Part shown: piece by piece, positions 31,848-44,052 of the stretch
Layout: every line of letters starts with the position of its first letter
Position numbering within the stretch: the stretch's first letter is position 1
From: Hordeum vulgare subsp. vulgare
Taxonomy: Eukaryota; Streptophyta; Magnoliopsida; Poales; Poaceae
NCBI RefSeq assembly: GCF_904849725.1
Contig: NC_058524.1
Coordinates: 552,423,763 to 552,487,762, forward strand
Reading direction: 5' to 3'
DNA length: 64,000 nt
Notes under the pieces: model-generated
Told to the model about the DNA's origin: nothing
Seen by the model: the letters and a program-made list of their open reading frames with translations, nothing else
The model's database searches: none
Made by a program: the position numbers and the translations under genes

Positions 31848-32365
31848 CACTACTCAAATTCAGAAATTTGCCGTCTGCCACAGCGGACGGTAAAGGGGGG
31901 AACCACGGACGGCAAAGGCTTTGCCGTCGGTCAACAGACGACAAACTAGATAGTAAAAAAAATCCGGTGGAGAGGTTCTTTGCCGTCTGCTTTTGTAAAG
32001 CGGACAACAAATAATCTTTGCCATGAGGGGGCAGACGGCAAATTAACTGGGACGACATATACTGCAACGGCCCCGTTAAGTGTTAACGGCAGGCCTCCTC
32101 TCTTTGCCGTCTGCCATCCCCCCTTTGCCATGTGGGGGCAGACGGCAAAGAGGGGAGAGAGAGGGGGCTGATTCACCCCTTTGCCGTCCGCCCCACCCCC
32201 CTTTGTGATGTGGGGGCAGACGAGAAAGAGGGGAGAGAGAGGGGGCTGATTCAGCCCTTTGCCGTCTGCCCACCCCCCTTTGCCATGTGGGGGCAGACGG
32301 CAAAGAGGGGAGAGAGAGGGGGCAGATTCCCCCCTTTGCCATGTGGGGGCAGACGACAAAGGGGG
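31848..32365. repeat. Left terminal and subterminal repeats of the CACTA element
   Basis: The words TTTGCCGTCTGCC and its complement occur about a dozen times. From about 32100 to 32360 they form three to four tandem units of about 78-86 bp. Each starts with ctttgccgtctgcc and ends ggcagacggcaaag around cccctttgccatgtggg, so each is a 14-bp inverted repeat. Such subterminal words are the sites that CACTA TnpA-type proteins bind. Confidence 0.85.
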
Positions 32366-32739
32366 GAACCAGCCCCTTTTTAATTTATTTTTATTATATC
32401 CAACATTTTTAACAATAATCAGGATATATATATATATATATATTTGACATAAATAAATTTCTTTCCGTACTCATAACCATATTAAAATAACTCTCATCCA
32501 TAGTGCATACATATTATGCAAGTTGCATTCGTACCAAACCATATATTACACCAGTTTCATCCACATGCATACAAAGTTACATATATATCCATATACTACA
32601 ATAGTTTCAATACAAGCCATGGTACAAGAAATAATCTTCAAGCATTCCATCAATATAATCCAAGCTTCCCGTGAAGTGAAGGTAATGCGCAAAATGACAA
32701 ATAAGAAAGTTAGAAGAATAATACCAGATGAAGAAGTGT
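32366..32739. other. AT-rich non-coding stretch in the CACTA element
   Basis: No gene seen. A short (TA)n microsatellite lies at about 32424-32444. The rest is AT-rich. Confidence 0.6.
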
Positions 32740-35700
32740 ATATATAGGTTATTTTGGAGAGAAATTAGCTAAGTATAGACCATTTAGGAGCTAACTAAGC
32801 TAATTATGTCATTTAGGTGGAACCCTAGCTAACTATAGGTCGTTTCGGAGCTAACTTGGGTAAAACAGGTCATTCCGGAGCAAACTATGCTTATTAAGCC
32901 ATTTTGGATCTAGCTAGGCTAATTATAGGCCATTTAATACCTAAGTTAGGGGGAATAGGTCATCTTGCAGCTACGTAAGCCTTATTATGTCATTTAGGAG
33001 AGAACTTAGCTAACTGTAGGTCATTTTGTAGCTAACTAAGCTAATTATGTCATTTTGTAGGATAATTAGCCAATTTAGCCTTTCTTGGCTGAGTCTAAGC
33101 TATGTAGAAGAAGAGAAAGAGAAGAATAAGTAAAAGAAGGAGGAGGAGGAGGAGGAGGAGAAGGAGAAGGAAGAGGAGAAGAAGAAGAAAAGAAGAAAAG
33201 AAGAAGGAGAAGGAGAAGGAGAAGGAGGAAGAAGGTGGAAGAAGAAGGAGAAGGAGGAGCTCCTTCTCCTTCTTCTCCTCCTTCTTCTCCTTCTTCTTAT
33301 CATCCTCCTTCTCCTTCTTCTTCTTCTTCTCTTCTTCTTCTTCCTTCCTTTCATTTTTCCTCTTTCTTCTCCTCTTGTCCCCTTCTTCGGGCTAAATTGG
33401 CTAAGAATGCCGTTTTGGAGCTAATTATGTCATTTCGAGGATAATTAGCTAAGTATAGGTCTTGTTTTATTAAATAGACCATTTACGAGCCAACTAAGCT
33501 AATTATGTCATTTAGGTGGAACCCTAGCTAACTATAGGTCGTTTCGGAGCTAACTTGGGTAAAGTAGGTCATTCCGGAGCAAACTATGCTTATTAAGCCA
33601 TTTTGGATCTAGCTAGGCTAATTATGGGCCATTTAATACCTAAGTTAGGGGGAATAGGTCATCTTGCAGCTACGTAAGCCTTATTATGTCATTTAGGAGA
33701 GAACTTAGCTAATTGTAGGTCATTTTTTATTAAATAGGTCATTTTGGAGCTAACTAAGCTAATTATGTCATTAATAGGATAATTAGCCAATTTAGCCTTT
33801 CTTGGATGAGTCTAAGCTACGTAGAAGAAGAGAAAGAGAAGAAGAAGTAAAAAAGGAGGGGGAGGAGGAGGAGGAGGAGAAGGAGAAGGAAGAGGAGAAG
33901 AAGAAGAAAAGAAGAAGGAGAAGGAGAAGGAGGAAGAAGGAGGAAGAAGAAGGAGAAGGAGGAGCTCCTTCTCCTTCTCCTCCTCCTTCTTCTCCTTCTT
34001 CTTATCCTCCCGTTCTCCTTCTTACTCTTCTCTTCTTCTTCTTCTTCCTTTCTTTCATTTTTCCTCTTTCTTCTCCTCTTGTCCCCTTCTTCGGGCTAAA
34101 TTGGCTAAGAATGCCTTTTTGGAGCTAATTATGTCATTTCGAGGATAATTAGCTAAGTATAGGTCATGTTTTATTAAATAGACCATTTAGGAGCTAACTA
34201 AGCTAATTATGTCATCTAGGTGGAACCCTAGCTAACTATAGGTCGTTTCGGAGCTAACTTGGGTAAAATAGGTCATTGCGGAGCAAACTATGCTTATTAT
34301 GCCATTTTGGATCTAGCTAGGCTAATTATAGGCCATTTAATACCTAAGTTAGGGGGAATAGGCCATCTTGCAGCTACGTAAGCCTTCTTATGTCATTTAG
34401 GAGAGAACTTAGCTAACTGTTTGTCATTTTTTATTAAATAGGTCATTTTGGAGCTAACTAAGCTAATTATGTCATTTCGTAGGATAATTAGCCAATTTAG
34501 CCTTGCTTGGATGAGTCTAAGCTACGTAGAAGAAGAGAAAGAGAAGAAGAAGTAAAAGAAGGAGGAGGAGGAGGAGGAGAAGGAGGAGAAGGAGAAGGAA
34601 GAGGAGAAGAAGAAGAAAAGAAGAATGAGAAGGAGAAGGAGGAAGAAGGAGGAAGAAGAAGGAGAAGGAGGAGCTCCTTCTCCTTCTTCTCCTCCTCCTT
34701 CTCCTTCTTCTTATCCTCCTCCTTCTCCTTCTTCTTCTTCTCTTCTTCTTCTTCTTCTTCCTTCCTTTCATTTTTCCTCTTGTCCCCTTCTTCGGGCTAA
34801 ATTGGCTAAGAATGCCTTTTTGTAGCTAATTATGTCATTTGGAGGATAATTAACTAAGTATAGGTCATGTTTTATTAAATAGACCATTTAGGAGCTAACT
34901 AAGCTAATTATGTCATCTAGTAGGAACCCTAGCTAACTATAGGTCGTTTCGGAGCTAACTTGGGTAAAATAGGTCATTCCGGAGCAAACAATGCTTATTA
35001 AGCCATTTTGGATCTAACTAGGCTAATTATAGCCATTTAATACCTAACTTAGGGGGAATAGGTCATATTGGAGCTACGTAAGCCTTATTATGTCATTTAG
35101 GAGAGAACTTAGCTAACTGTAGGTCATTTTTTTATTAAATAGGTCATTTTGGAGCTAACTAAACTAATTATGTCATTTCGTAGGATAATTAGCCAATTTA
35201 GCCTTTCTTGGATGAGTCTAAGCTACGTAGAAGAAGAGAAAGAGAAGAAGTAAAAGAAGGAGGAGGAGGAGGAGGAGGAGGAGGAGAAGGAGAAGGAGAA
35301 GGAAGAGGAGAAGAAGAAGAAAAGAAGAAGGAGAAGGAGAAGGAGGAAGAAGGAGGAAGAAGAAGGAGAAGGAGGAGCTCCTTCTCCCCCTTCTTCTTAT
35401 CCTCCTCCTTCTCCTTCTTCTTCTTCTTCTCTTCTTCTTCTTCTTCTTCCTTCCTTTCATTTTTCCTCTTTCTTCTCCTCTTGTCCCCTTCTTCGGGCTA
35501 AATTGGCTAAGAATGCCTTTTTGGAGCTAATTATGTCATTTCGAGGATAATTAGCTAAGTATAGGTCATGTTTTATTAAATAGACCATTTGGGAGCTAAC
35601 TAAGCTAATTATGTCATCTAGGTGGAATCCTAACTAAGTATACGTCGTTTCAGAGCTAACTTTGGTAAAATAGGTCATCCCGGAGCAAACTATGCTTATT

Positions 35701-35940
35701 AAGCCATTTTGGATCTAGCTAGGCTAATTATAGACCATTTAATACCTAAGTTAGGGGGAATAGGTCATCTTGCAGCTACGTAAGCCTTATTATGTCATTT
35801 AGGAGAGAACTTAGCTAACTATAGGTCATTTTTATTTAAATAGGTCATTTTGGAGATAACTAAGCTAATTATGTCATTTCATAGGATAATTAGCCAATTT
35901 AGCCTTTCTTGGAGCTAACTAAGCTAATTATGTCATTTAG
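32740..35940. repeat. Tandem repeat of about 700 bp, nearly five copies, each with a purine/pyrimidine palindrome
   Basis: The word aaccctagctaactata recurs at 32821, 33520, 34224, 34925 and (mutated) 35626, a period of 699-704. Within each copy lie 40-60 bp sub-repeats 'ggtcatttt.gagctaactaagctaattatgtcattt'. Four copies carry about 150 bp of pure purine (GAA/GGA) joined at GGAGCTCC (33256, 33961, 34670, 35374) to about 110 bp of pure pyrimidine, an imperfect palindrome. Predicted poly-Arg, poly-Lys or poly-Ser reading frames here are by-products. Confidence 0.92.
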
Positions 35941-35998
35941 ATGGAAGTCTAGCCATTTTTTTTATTAAAACACTAGAAATAACATACCATTATCGTCA

Positions 35999-38535
35999 TC
36001 ATAGCGGTGAAGCACGGTGGCTCTGGCTTGTTTCACCTGGAGAAGTCTGCCCTGGAGAAGGCTCGACTGTAGAAGGGTCGTGCGATGCGTTTCGGGAGAT
36101 ATTCTGCACCAAACATCATTTGCAATGTGTAGTTAGCATGAGGACACTCTTAAGATCACTGCACTGAAATGAAACTCACCGTCCCCGCCACGTTAATGAC
36201 TGGCATCGGTGGAGGGACTTGGCCGTTCTTCTCGCACATAGACTGTACATTTGGTTTCGACAAGTCAAATTTTTTATTTATTATTGAAATGGACATTCAA
36301 ATGCAAGATTTGAAATAACATGAAGAATAAACTTACCACGAAGAGCTCGTATATGGCCCTGTTAGACGGATCATTCCGTGCCCTCTCCGCCTCCACCAAT
36401 GATGTCGTCCTCTCCTCCAGCTCCCTAATTTCCTTATCCTTCTCCGCCATAGCCGCCTGCATTGCCTCTCTCTCTTTCCAAATAGCAGCCTGCACCACAA
36501 CTCATTGTTAGCAATGTAATCATATTGGTTCCAACGCACAACATAATGCGGAACGATAGTTGAGTCCATTAAACTAACCTCGATGGCGAGCTCGACTGGC
36601 CGTGGACGACGTGTTATCTCCAGACAAGAGCTTGTTTGGCGTGCCTTTATCTGCCGGAGCGTGCTAGGACAACGTATAAGGCCGTCTCCAATACCGATCA
36701 AGCCATGGGGCCTCCCGTTGCCAGCTATCATCACCAGCTCTGGATCAATAGGCCCCTCGCTCGGGTTAAAGTCCTCCCCTTTCCTCGCCTTCCCGTGATC
36801 TCTGTACTTCACGAGCTTGTGGTGGGAGGAGATGTTGGTGAAGTTTTCTGGATGCTCGAGGTCAGACTCAGAGAATGCCTTGACCTTCTTGTACGAGGCA
36901 GTATGGGCCATCGCATACAGGTCGTACATCTGTGGCGCCTCCGTCTTATTCTGACGCGCTTAAAAGAGAGAGAGAGAGAGGAAAATTGTATTATTAAAGG
37001 GCTCAAGATAGCATTAAGAATGAATTGCATAAGGCATGAAGCAAACCACATACCCAGTTCTCGCCAAATTGGATTAAGTTGACGCTCGCTTGATGGTGTG
37101 GCACGCCAACCATTTTGCCACGCCTCTCTTTGGCGTTGTTGTGGCCGGCCTCCCACGTTTCGGAGCACCACTGATCCACCAAGGCCTCCCAACAATCCAT
37201 ATTATCCACACACCATCTCGGGGGCACCTAAGTTAATAAAGAGAAATTTGAGCGCGTAAGAACCAAATCAAGGAAACTAACTACAAAGCCTTAATAATAT
37301 GTAATTACCTTCATGTAATGCTCCTTCTCCATCTTAGCATCACGGCACTTCGCCTTGTCAATCCTAATACGCCGCGTGGCATAGTAGTCTCGAACAGCCT
37401 GCACCCGAGCCTCGTGCCGAAAGTTTTGAAGTAGGCGGCGACATTCGATTTCGATAACCTTTGCCACATCCTCCTCGTATCCCTCCTCACACTTGTAGTA
37501 GGTCTGCAAACGAGACAACACCGATTAGTACAATAAATAGCTATGATTGATTTATAATTGTGTGAAGGAGAAATTACCCAGAACTTTCGGATCACCATGT
37601 ACGCCCTCGTGTCGCACAAAACACCGTCGATCTCCACCTCCAGCGGGGCCGGGGCACCCAAGTAGTGCTCCCAGGTCATTCCTACCTCTCGCTCCCGACC
37701 GGGCAACGTAACAAACCCTGGGAAGTTTTTACGGCAAAGAACACCAAGGATGCTGTTGGGCTTGCGGACACCCTTGGCAACAATCCAACCCCTACAGTAT
37801 GACAAATTAAAGCCAAAACATTAGATATTTGAGAAAACGTGAAGGCAAAAGGTTAAATAAGAGTAAATTAACTTACTTGTCCCCATTTGGCCTAATCGAC
37901 CACCTCTGCTCGGGGGTCGCTCGCACGAGCGGGAGCCCCGAACTACCACGCTGGTAGACGGTAGCCCCCTCACCCAGCTCCTCGTCGCTACCAGCATCCC
38001 ACTTGGTTTCTTGGGACGTACCCTCATCCCTGCTTTGCTCCGGAGTCACCTGGAAGGAAGCCTCTAGGACACGAGTCTCATGGGTCGAAGGCTCGTGGAC
38101 CCGAGGCTCGTGAACCGGAGATCGTGTAGCCTCCACCTCAGACGAATCCACCCTAGAAGTCCTGTGCTCAGGTGAATCAACTTGGGGTGGTGGGGGAGAC
38201 CGTGTAGCCGCCACCTCAGAAGGCGTGGCAGCCACCGCCCTACCTCTCCCGCGGCCACGTGTACCTTTAGTACAACATAAATATGAACATGAGTAATAAA
38301 ATGTATATAAATACCAATATGCATACAACATGAGTACAACATAAATACCTACATGAATACAACGTGTACCTTTAGTGCCTCTCGGCTTCGCGGGGGGTCG
38401 ACCTCCTCTCACGGGGGGCGCTCCTTGCATAGTAGAGAGCAACACTCTCTAAAAAGGCGAGGCAGGAATGGAAGTACCCATCCCATCACCCGCCGACGAA
38501 GGAGCTGTGGAGTGCTTTCGACCCTTTCCCACCAT
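35999..38535 (-). pseudogene. Second CACTA gene: Ptta/En/Spm-type protein (PF03004-like), nine exons, one in-frame stop
   Basis: Exons (minus): 38535-38370, 38264-37877, 37791-37578, 37503-37309, 37227-37054, 36950-36579, 36489-36337, 36242-36180, 36103-35999. Introns are GT-AG and all phases fit: 1830 bases, 610 codons to TGA. One in-frame TAG lies at 38451-38449 (codon 29); a Met 8 codons later could still start a protein of about 573 residues. The N-terminus is Gly/Arg-rich and then acidic. Exons 3-6 hold the conserved plant transposase part: WIVAKGVRKPNSILGVLCRK, MTWEHYLGAPA, WCVDNMDCWEALVDQWCSE, SYKKVKAFSESDL. Exon 7 is a coiled coil (KEREAMQAAMAEKDKEIREL). By position it would be the DNA-binding TnpA-like partner of the transposase. 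That role is inferred. Confidence 0.82.
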
Positions 38536-38720
38536 CTTTCAACACCTGTCATGACAAAGAGTAAATGAAATTAGTACAACATAAATACCAACAGGAGTAA
38601 TAAAATGTATATAATTTAAGTGTATCATCGTCATAAATACCAACATGACTAATAAAAATTGAATACCTAACATGAACTCAAAATTTATATATAGTATAAT
38701 AGTTGAATACCTGACATGAA

Positions 38721-41700
38721 CTAATAACAATCGTGCTCGTCTATATATGCTTCGGGGTCAATAAATGCATCATGATCATCACTATCATCAATAAATGCAT
38801 CATCATCATCACTATCAGGAAGAACATGTGGAAGGCCACCATTATGTAATCGGTCAACAAGTGACAGGTCATCTGCAACAGTAACCTCTTCTTCTTCCAG
38901 CTCTTCCTGTTCGGGCTCAGGGGTTAAGACAGATTCACTGTCGCTGTCTACTTCAATGTTCTGAGGTGAAGTAGAGCGGTTCTTGAAACGTTTCTTGGAC
39001 ATACGTGTTTCTTGGAAGAATTCTCCTTCATATGTGTCTGGGTTAATGTGAGGTTCGTAATCCTCTTCATTGAGGGTAGGTGGTCTGAAATATGGTGGTA
39101 CTTCATAAACGACATCCCAACCTTTGAGATTTGGATTAGTTTGGCAGGCCCACGATAGATAGAAAACTTGTGTCGCCTGTTGAGCCGTAATATAGACATC
39201 AGGAACATCTAAGTGGGTGTTTTGGTTGATTTCGACTAGTCCTATATGTTCATGAGTCCTTCTAGTCTCCCTCGGCTCAAACCAATAACATTTGAAGACT
39301 ACAACGATCACTAGGTTTTCACCACAGAATGGAAGTTCATAAATTGCTTCAACTCTTCCATAATACTCGGTGTCTCCTTCGCCGATGGCAGAGACAGAAC
39401 AATTTGTAGTCTTTAGGTCGGGCATAGATAGCTCTTTGCCAAAGGTACGAAAGTGATACCCGTTGATGTTGTATTTATCAAATGAACGAACCTTATAGTC
39501 AAACCATTAGCGACTTGTCTCAACTCGGCGTCCATAGACTCTGCATCATCCTACAAGTTTAAAACGAAAGAATGGATGCATTAGCCGCAAATTAGACCAA
39601 GAAATCAAATGGGTCCTTAATGGTAATTAATTACCCTTTGTTTGAACCAAGAGATGAAACCGGGATAGTCGCCTCCATGCTTTGCGAGAAGCTCATACTC
39701 TTCGATGGAATCCTTTTCGATGACCGCTCCATCCGAGAATTCGGCGACGTATCGACTATATCAAATATCCGGGAATAAGAGTAGTTCAAAGCAATTAGAA
39801 GTTGCGGAACAAGATATTACAGAGAAGTTACTCGATGTACGGCCGCACTTCTGTTAGGTTGGTGAAGATATACAATGAAATGGTCCGCCTTTCTTCGACA
39901 TCCAACGATTTCCCTTTCAAGCACCGGATGGTGCGAGCTTACCTTTGAATAGGCTGAGGTTGGATCAAACTTTTTTTCGATCGCCATCATTGTACCGAGG
40001 CTTCGGGTTATGCAAATGATGATTTTTGGCTTCGTAGTGTGCTGTCACGAAGTTTGCCGCCTCCTCAGTAATGAATGCCTCGGCCATCGATGCTTCAATT
40101 CTACGTTTATTTTTACACTTAGCTCGAAGCGTCTTCTGCATCCTCTCAGTTGAGTAGCACCATCGATTTTGAACGCCCCCCATTCTTGCCTCGGTCGGGA
40201 GATGCAAAATCAAATGTTGCATTGGATTAAAGAAGCCTAGTGGATAGATCTTTTCTAATTTGCAGATCAACTCCGGCGCCAACTCTTCCATTTCATCTAG
40301 CACGCCATGCAATAGTTCTTTCGCACAAAGAGAACGGAAGAAATAGCTCAGCTCTGCCAGTACTAGCCATTCATCCTCAAGGATAAAGCCATGCAACATC
40401 ACTGGCATTACCCGCTCAATCCATATGTGCCAATCATGACTCTTGAGCCCAAATATTTTCAATTTCTCAAGACTCGCTCCCCTCTTTATATTCGCAGCAT
40501 ACCCATCGGGGAACATCAACCACATTTTCACCCACAATAGCATTTCCCTCATAGCTGGCCTTTCAAGATTGAACCATGCCTTTGGCTTCGCTATGCTTTG
40601 CTTTCCTTTCCGTTGTCGCAAGTTTTGCAACGCTCTATCACATAGAGCCTCGAGGTTGATTCTAGCCTTAGGATTATCTTTTGACTTCCCCTCTATGCCG
40701 AACAATGTACCAAAAATGGCCTCCGCAATATTCTTTTCAGTGTGCATCACGTCAATGTTGTGTGGGCAAAGGAGGTCTTCGAAGTAAGGCATATCCCATA
40801 AGCATGACTTGTGAGTCCAGGCGTGTTCCTTATTATACCCTTTGAAGTATCCTGGACGCAAAGGATCAGGCTCAAGAGCGTTTAACTAATCAAGGGTTTG
40901 TTGGCCTGTCAACGCAGCTGGTGCAGTGTTTTTGACAACTCTACCTTTGATGAAATTCTTCTTGTCTTTTCTGAACATATGGTCAGGATCCAGGAATTGT
41001 CTATGCATGTCGAAGCAAGAATACTTGCGACCAGCCTGCAGCCAACGGAACTGAAGAGCTGCCTTGCATGTGGTGCACGGGAACCTTCCATGCACACACC
41101 AGCCAGTGAATAGCGCAACCGCCGGATAATCATGCGTCGAGTACATGTACCACACATGCATTTTGAAATTTGTTTTGGTAGCCACGTTGTAGGTCTTTAT
41201 CCCATTATCCCAGGCTTCTTGCAACTCATCCTTAAGCGGCTGCATGTACACATTCATATTCTTCCCCGGATAGTTGGGCCCTGGAATTATCAACGTCAGG
41301 AATATGTTCTTTCTTTTCATAATCTCTCTGGGTGGAAAATTTAGTGGAATGACAAATACAAGCCAACAACTGTATTGTGTTGCCGTCATACCATACACAT
41401 TGAACCCATCCGTGCTGATGGCAACTCTAGGTTGCCTTGGATCTTCCGATTTATCCTTATGTAATGCATCGAAGTGCCTCCACGCAAAACCATCTGAAGT
41501 GTGTACCAGCATCTTGTTCCCATCCGCATCTAGTTCGGTTCTTTTGCCCAATTTGTGCCATGTCATCTGTCTGGCCGTCTCTTCGACCATGAAAAAACGT
41601 TGAAGTCTTGGTACGATTGGCAGATACCGAAGAACACTAATGGGGATTTTTCTCTGATTCTTCCCACCCATGCCGTTGTCTACCACAATATACCTGGAAG

Positions 41701-42379
41701 AATTGCAAATGGGGCAATAGTTCAAGGCCGCATACTCAAGCCTAAATAAGGCACATCCATTCTCACAGGGATGTATCTTCTCATAGGGCATCTTAAGTAC
41801 ACGGAGGATTTTGTCTGACTGGTACAGGTTTGCAGGCAGTACATGGCCTTTGGGTAGAAAGCGTCCAAATATCGTCATCATCGCGTCGTAGCATTCTCTG
41901 CCTAGGTTGAATTGAGCCTTCAGAGCCATTACTTGCGCGATGGCATCCAGCTGACAAAGCTCAGTCTGCTCGTGGAGAGGACGTTTTGAAGACTCCAACA
42001 TTTCATAGAAGGCCTTTCCAGATTCCTCCATCTCATCATCCGAATCCCGAGCATCATCAAAGTCTTGCACCATGTCTTCAATCCTGGTACCATGCTCGTC
42101 GGTGCGACGATGAATCACCTCAGCTCTGGCACGTTGGTCAGACTCACCATGGAAAGTCCACACCGTATAATTAGGCGTAAAACCCCACTTCTGCAGGTGT
42201 TTACCCATTTCAAACTCTGTCTGCTTTTTCCAGTTGTTGTAGTTGGGACAGGGGCACCATGTTTTTTGCTGGCCATTTGCAAATGCGGCTCTCACAAACC
42301 CCCTGGTTTTTGTTACCCATTCATGGGTCATGTCTTTCTGACTAGGGTGACCAGTGTACATCCAAGCACGATCACTCAT
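38721..42379 (-). pseudogene. TnpD-like CACTA transposase (Transpos_assoc, Transposase_21, DUF4218, DUF4216 regions)
   Basis: ATG at 42379 (MSDRAWMYTGHPS). Exon 1 (42379-39832) holds the N-terminal transposase-associated domain (WCPCPNYNNWKKQ), the TNP2 catalytic region (VVDNGMGGKNQRKIPISVLR, DGFAWRHFDALHKDKSEDPR, HNIDVMHTEKNIAEAIFGT) and the DUF4218-like part (PMQHLILHLPTEARMGGVQN). Exons 2 (39755-39635) and 3 (39550-38721) carry the DUF4216-like part (EYYGRVEAIYELPF, VYEVPPYFRPP) and an acidic tail. Defects: TAG 40888-40886 (LD*LNALEPDP, probably CAG before), TGA 39967-39965, and one-base shifts near 39925 and 39500. It would cut the element ends and reinsert them. The gene is nearly complete, so it may have been mobilised until recently. 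Confidence 0.9.
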
Positions 42380-42516
42380 GTTGCCTAGATACCTATGGGG
42401 GCACAAGAAATAAATATATAATTCATCATCTATATTCATACGCTAATCAAGTTTCTCAGTTTTATTACGTCCATGCAACCTACACGCGAATAGGTAAAGA
42501 TAGGTCCTAATCCCAC

Positions 42517-42733
42517 CCGAGTATGTGTAGACTGGGTTCGTTTTCCCATGCTCTACTCCAGATGCGACGCAGAATTTCGACAGCACCTCCCCGCTGTTCT
42601 CCTGATACACGTCTCGGCAATAAGCAGAGAGGGTGTGTACCCCGAGAACAACAGGGGAGGCACTAACGAAATTCCGCATCGGATCTGGAGAACATCATAC
42701 GGGAAAACAAACCTAATCTACACATACTCGGGC
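42517..42733. repeat. Foldback (inverted repeat, arms ~90 bp) just upstream of the CACTA transposase gene
   Basis: Left arm 42517-42602: cccgagtatgtgtagac..., gttttcccatg, actccagatgcgacgc, agaatttcgac, cctccccgctgttctcc. The right arm (42645-42733), read on the minus strand, gives cccgagtatgtgtagat, gttttcccgta, tctccagatccgatgc, ggaatttcg, cctcccctgttgttctc in the same order. About 80% match, loop about 40 bases. It lies in the promoter or leader region of the minus-strand gene. Confidence 0.8.
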
Positions 42734-42739
42734 TGTCCA

Positions 42740-43120
42740 TGGATAATGTTGGACAATTCGAAAGGATGGTGGTTATAAATATGCAAAGAAATGCATATTT
42801 GTAGATGTCGCCCTTTCGAACGGGAGACGCATACTGGTCACGCATACTCATGATTGAAGAAACCTATAGCTAGCAAGTTTCATCGGCACGAAGACCGGGA
42901 GAGAGCAAATTAAGGGGGTAGGAGGAGAAGTCATTTGTGCTCACCAACAAACGCAAGGCCGGAGCTCGTCCAACGCACGTGGAGGTCGTCGAACAACTGC
43001 ACATTGAAATTCACACGATCAACAAAAAACGATGTTTTTATAATTAACATAATCGGAAAATATGTGACCTAACTCATAATTTACAAAACTATGACCTCGT
43101 GGGCCTCTGGAAGGCCGAAA
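42740..43120. other. Non-coding stretch upstream of the CACTA transposase gene
   Basis: No open frame of note. It probably belongs to the promoter region of the minus-strand transposase. I see no clear TATA box. Confidence 0.45.
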
Positions 43121-43530
43121 AGCACCTTCTCGTTCAAAAGAAGGCAGAAGAGGTGTCGGGGGTCGGGGCTTAGTGGCGTCGGGAGTCAGTGTCGTCGAGG
43201 GTCGGTGGTGTCGGGTGTCGGTGGCATCGGGGGTCGGGGGCTTAGTGGCGTCAGTTGTGGGGGGTCAGTGGCGTCGAGGGTCCAGGGTCAGTGACGTCGG
43301 GTGTCAGTGGCGTCGGGGGTCGGGGGTTGGTGGCGTCGAGCGTCGGGGGTCAGGAGTCGTGGGCTGAGGGTCTGGGTCGGGGGTCAGTGGCGTCGGGGGT
43401 CGAGGGTTAGTGTCGTCGGGGGTCAGTGGCGTCGGGGGTCGGGGGTCAGTGGCGGTGGGGGTCGATGGTCGGGGGTCAGTGGCGTCGGGCGTCAGGGGTC
43501 GGGGGTCGAGGGTCAGTTTCGGGGTGCCGG
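43121..43530. repeat. G-rich minisatellite in the CACTA element
   Basis: Irregular repeats of 'gtcagtggcgtcgggggtc' (about 20-22 bases) over 400 bp, with many runs of four to five G on the plus strand. G-quadruplex potential is likely. Open frames here are Gly/Val/Ser repeats without meaning. Confidence 0.88.
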
Positions 43531-43540
43531 GGTTCCCTTT

Positions 43541-43768
43541 TCCTCTTCTTTCTTCTTCTCCTCTCTCCTCTTTTTCTTCTTCTTCTTCTTCTTTTCTTCT
43601 TCTTCTTCTTCTTCTTCTTCTTCTTTTCTTCTTCTTCTTCTTCTTCTTCTTCTTCTTCTTTTCTTCTTCTTCTTCTTCTTCTTCTTCTTCTTCTTCTTTT
43701 TTCTCCTCCTACTCCCCTCCTCTTTTTCTCCTCCTATTCTTCTTCTTCTTCTTCTTCTTCTTCTTCTT

Positions 43769-43799
<31 letters not shown>

Positions 43800-43864
43800 T
43801 TATTATTATTATTATTATTTCTCCTCCTCTTCCTCCTCCTCCTCTTCTTCTTCTGCTTCTTCTT

Positions 43865-43895
<31 letters not shown>

Positions 43896-44052
43896 TTCTT
43901 CTTCTTCTTTTTTCTCCTCCTCCTCCTCCTCCTCTTCTTCTTCATCTTCTTATTCTTCTCCTTCTTCTTTTCGTTCTTCTTCTAATTATTTTCTTCTTTT
44001 CCTTTTTCCATTTCATTTTTTTCCTTCTGCTTTTCCTCTTTTTTTCTTCTAA
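43541..44052. repeat. Pyrimidine tract, mostly (CTT)n, about 510 bp
   Basis: Almost only C and T on the plus strand, largely (TTC)n, with a (TTA)n interruption at 43799-43821. Long Leu/Phe/Ser frames through it are artefacts. It is adjacent to the G-rich minisatellite. Confidence 0.93.

Noticed and set aside
33100..35501. Open frames of poly-Arg, Lys, Glu or Ser in the purine/pyrimidine blocks, both strands
   Set aside because: They arise from simple GAA/CTT repeats, which lack stops in several frames; no domain and repeated in each 700-bp unit.
42443..42851. Short frames with similar peptides (RCDAEFR, YTYSG) on both strands
   Set aside because: Explained by the inverted repeat at 42517-42733, not by genes.
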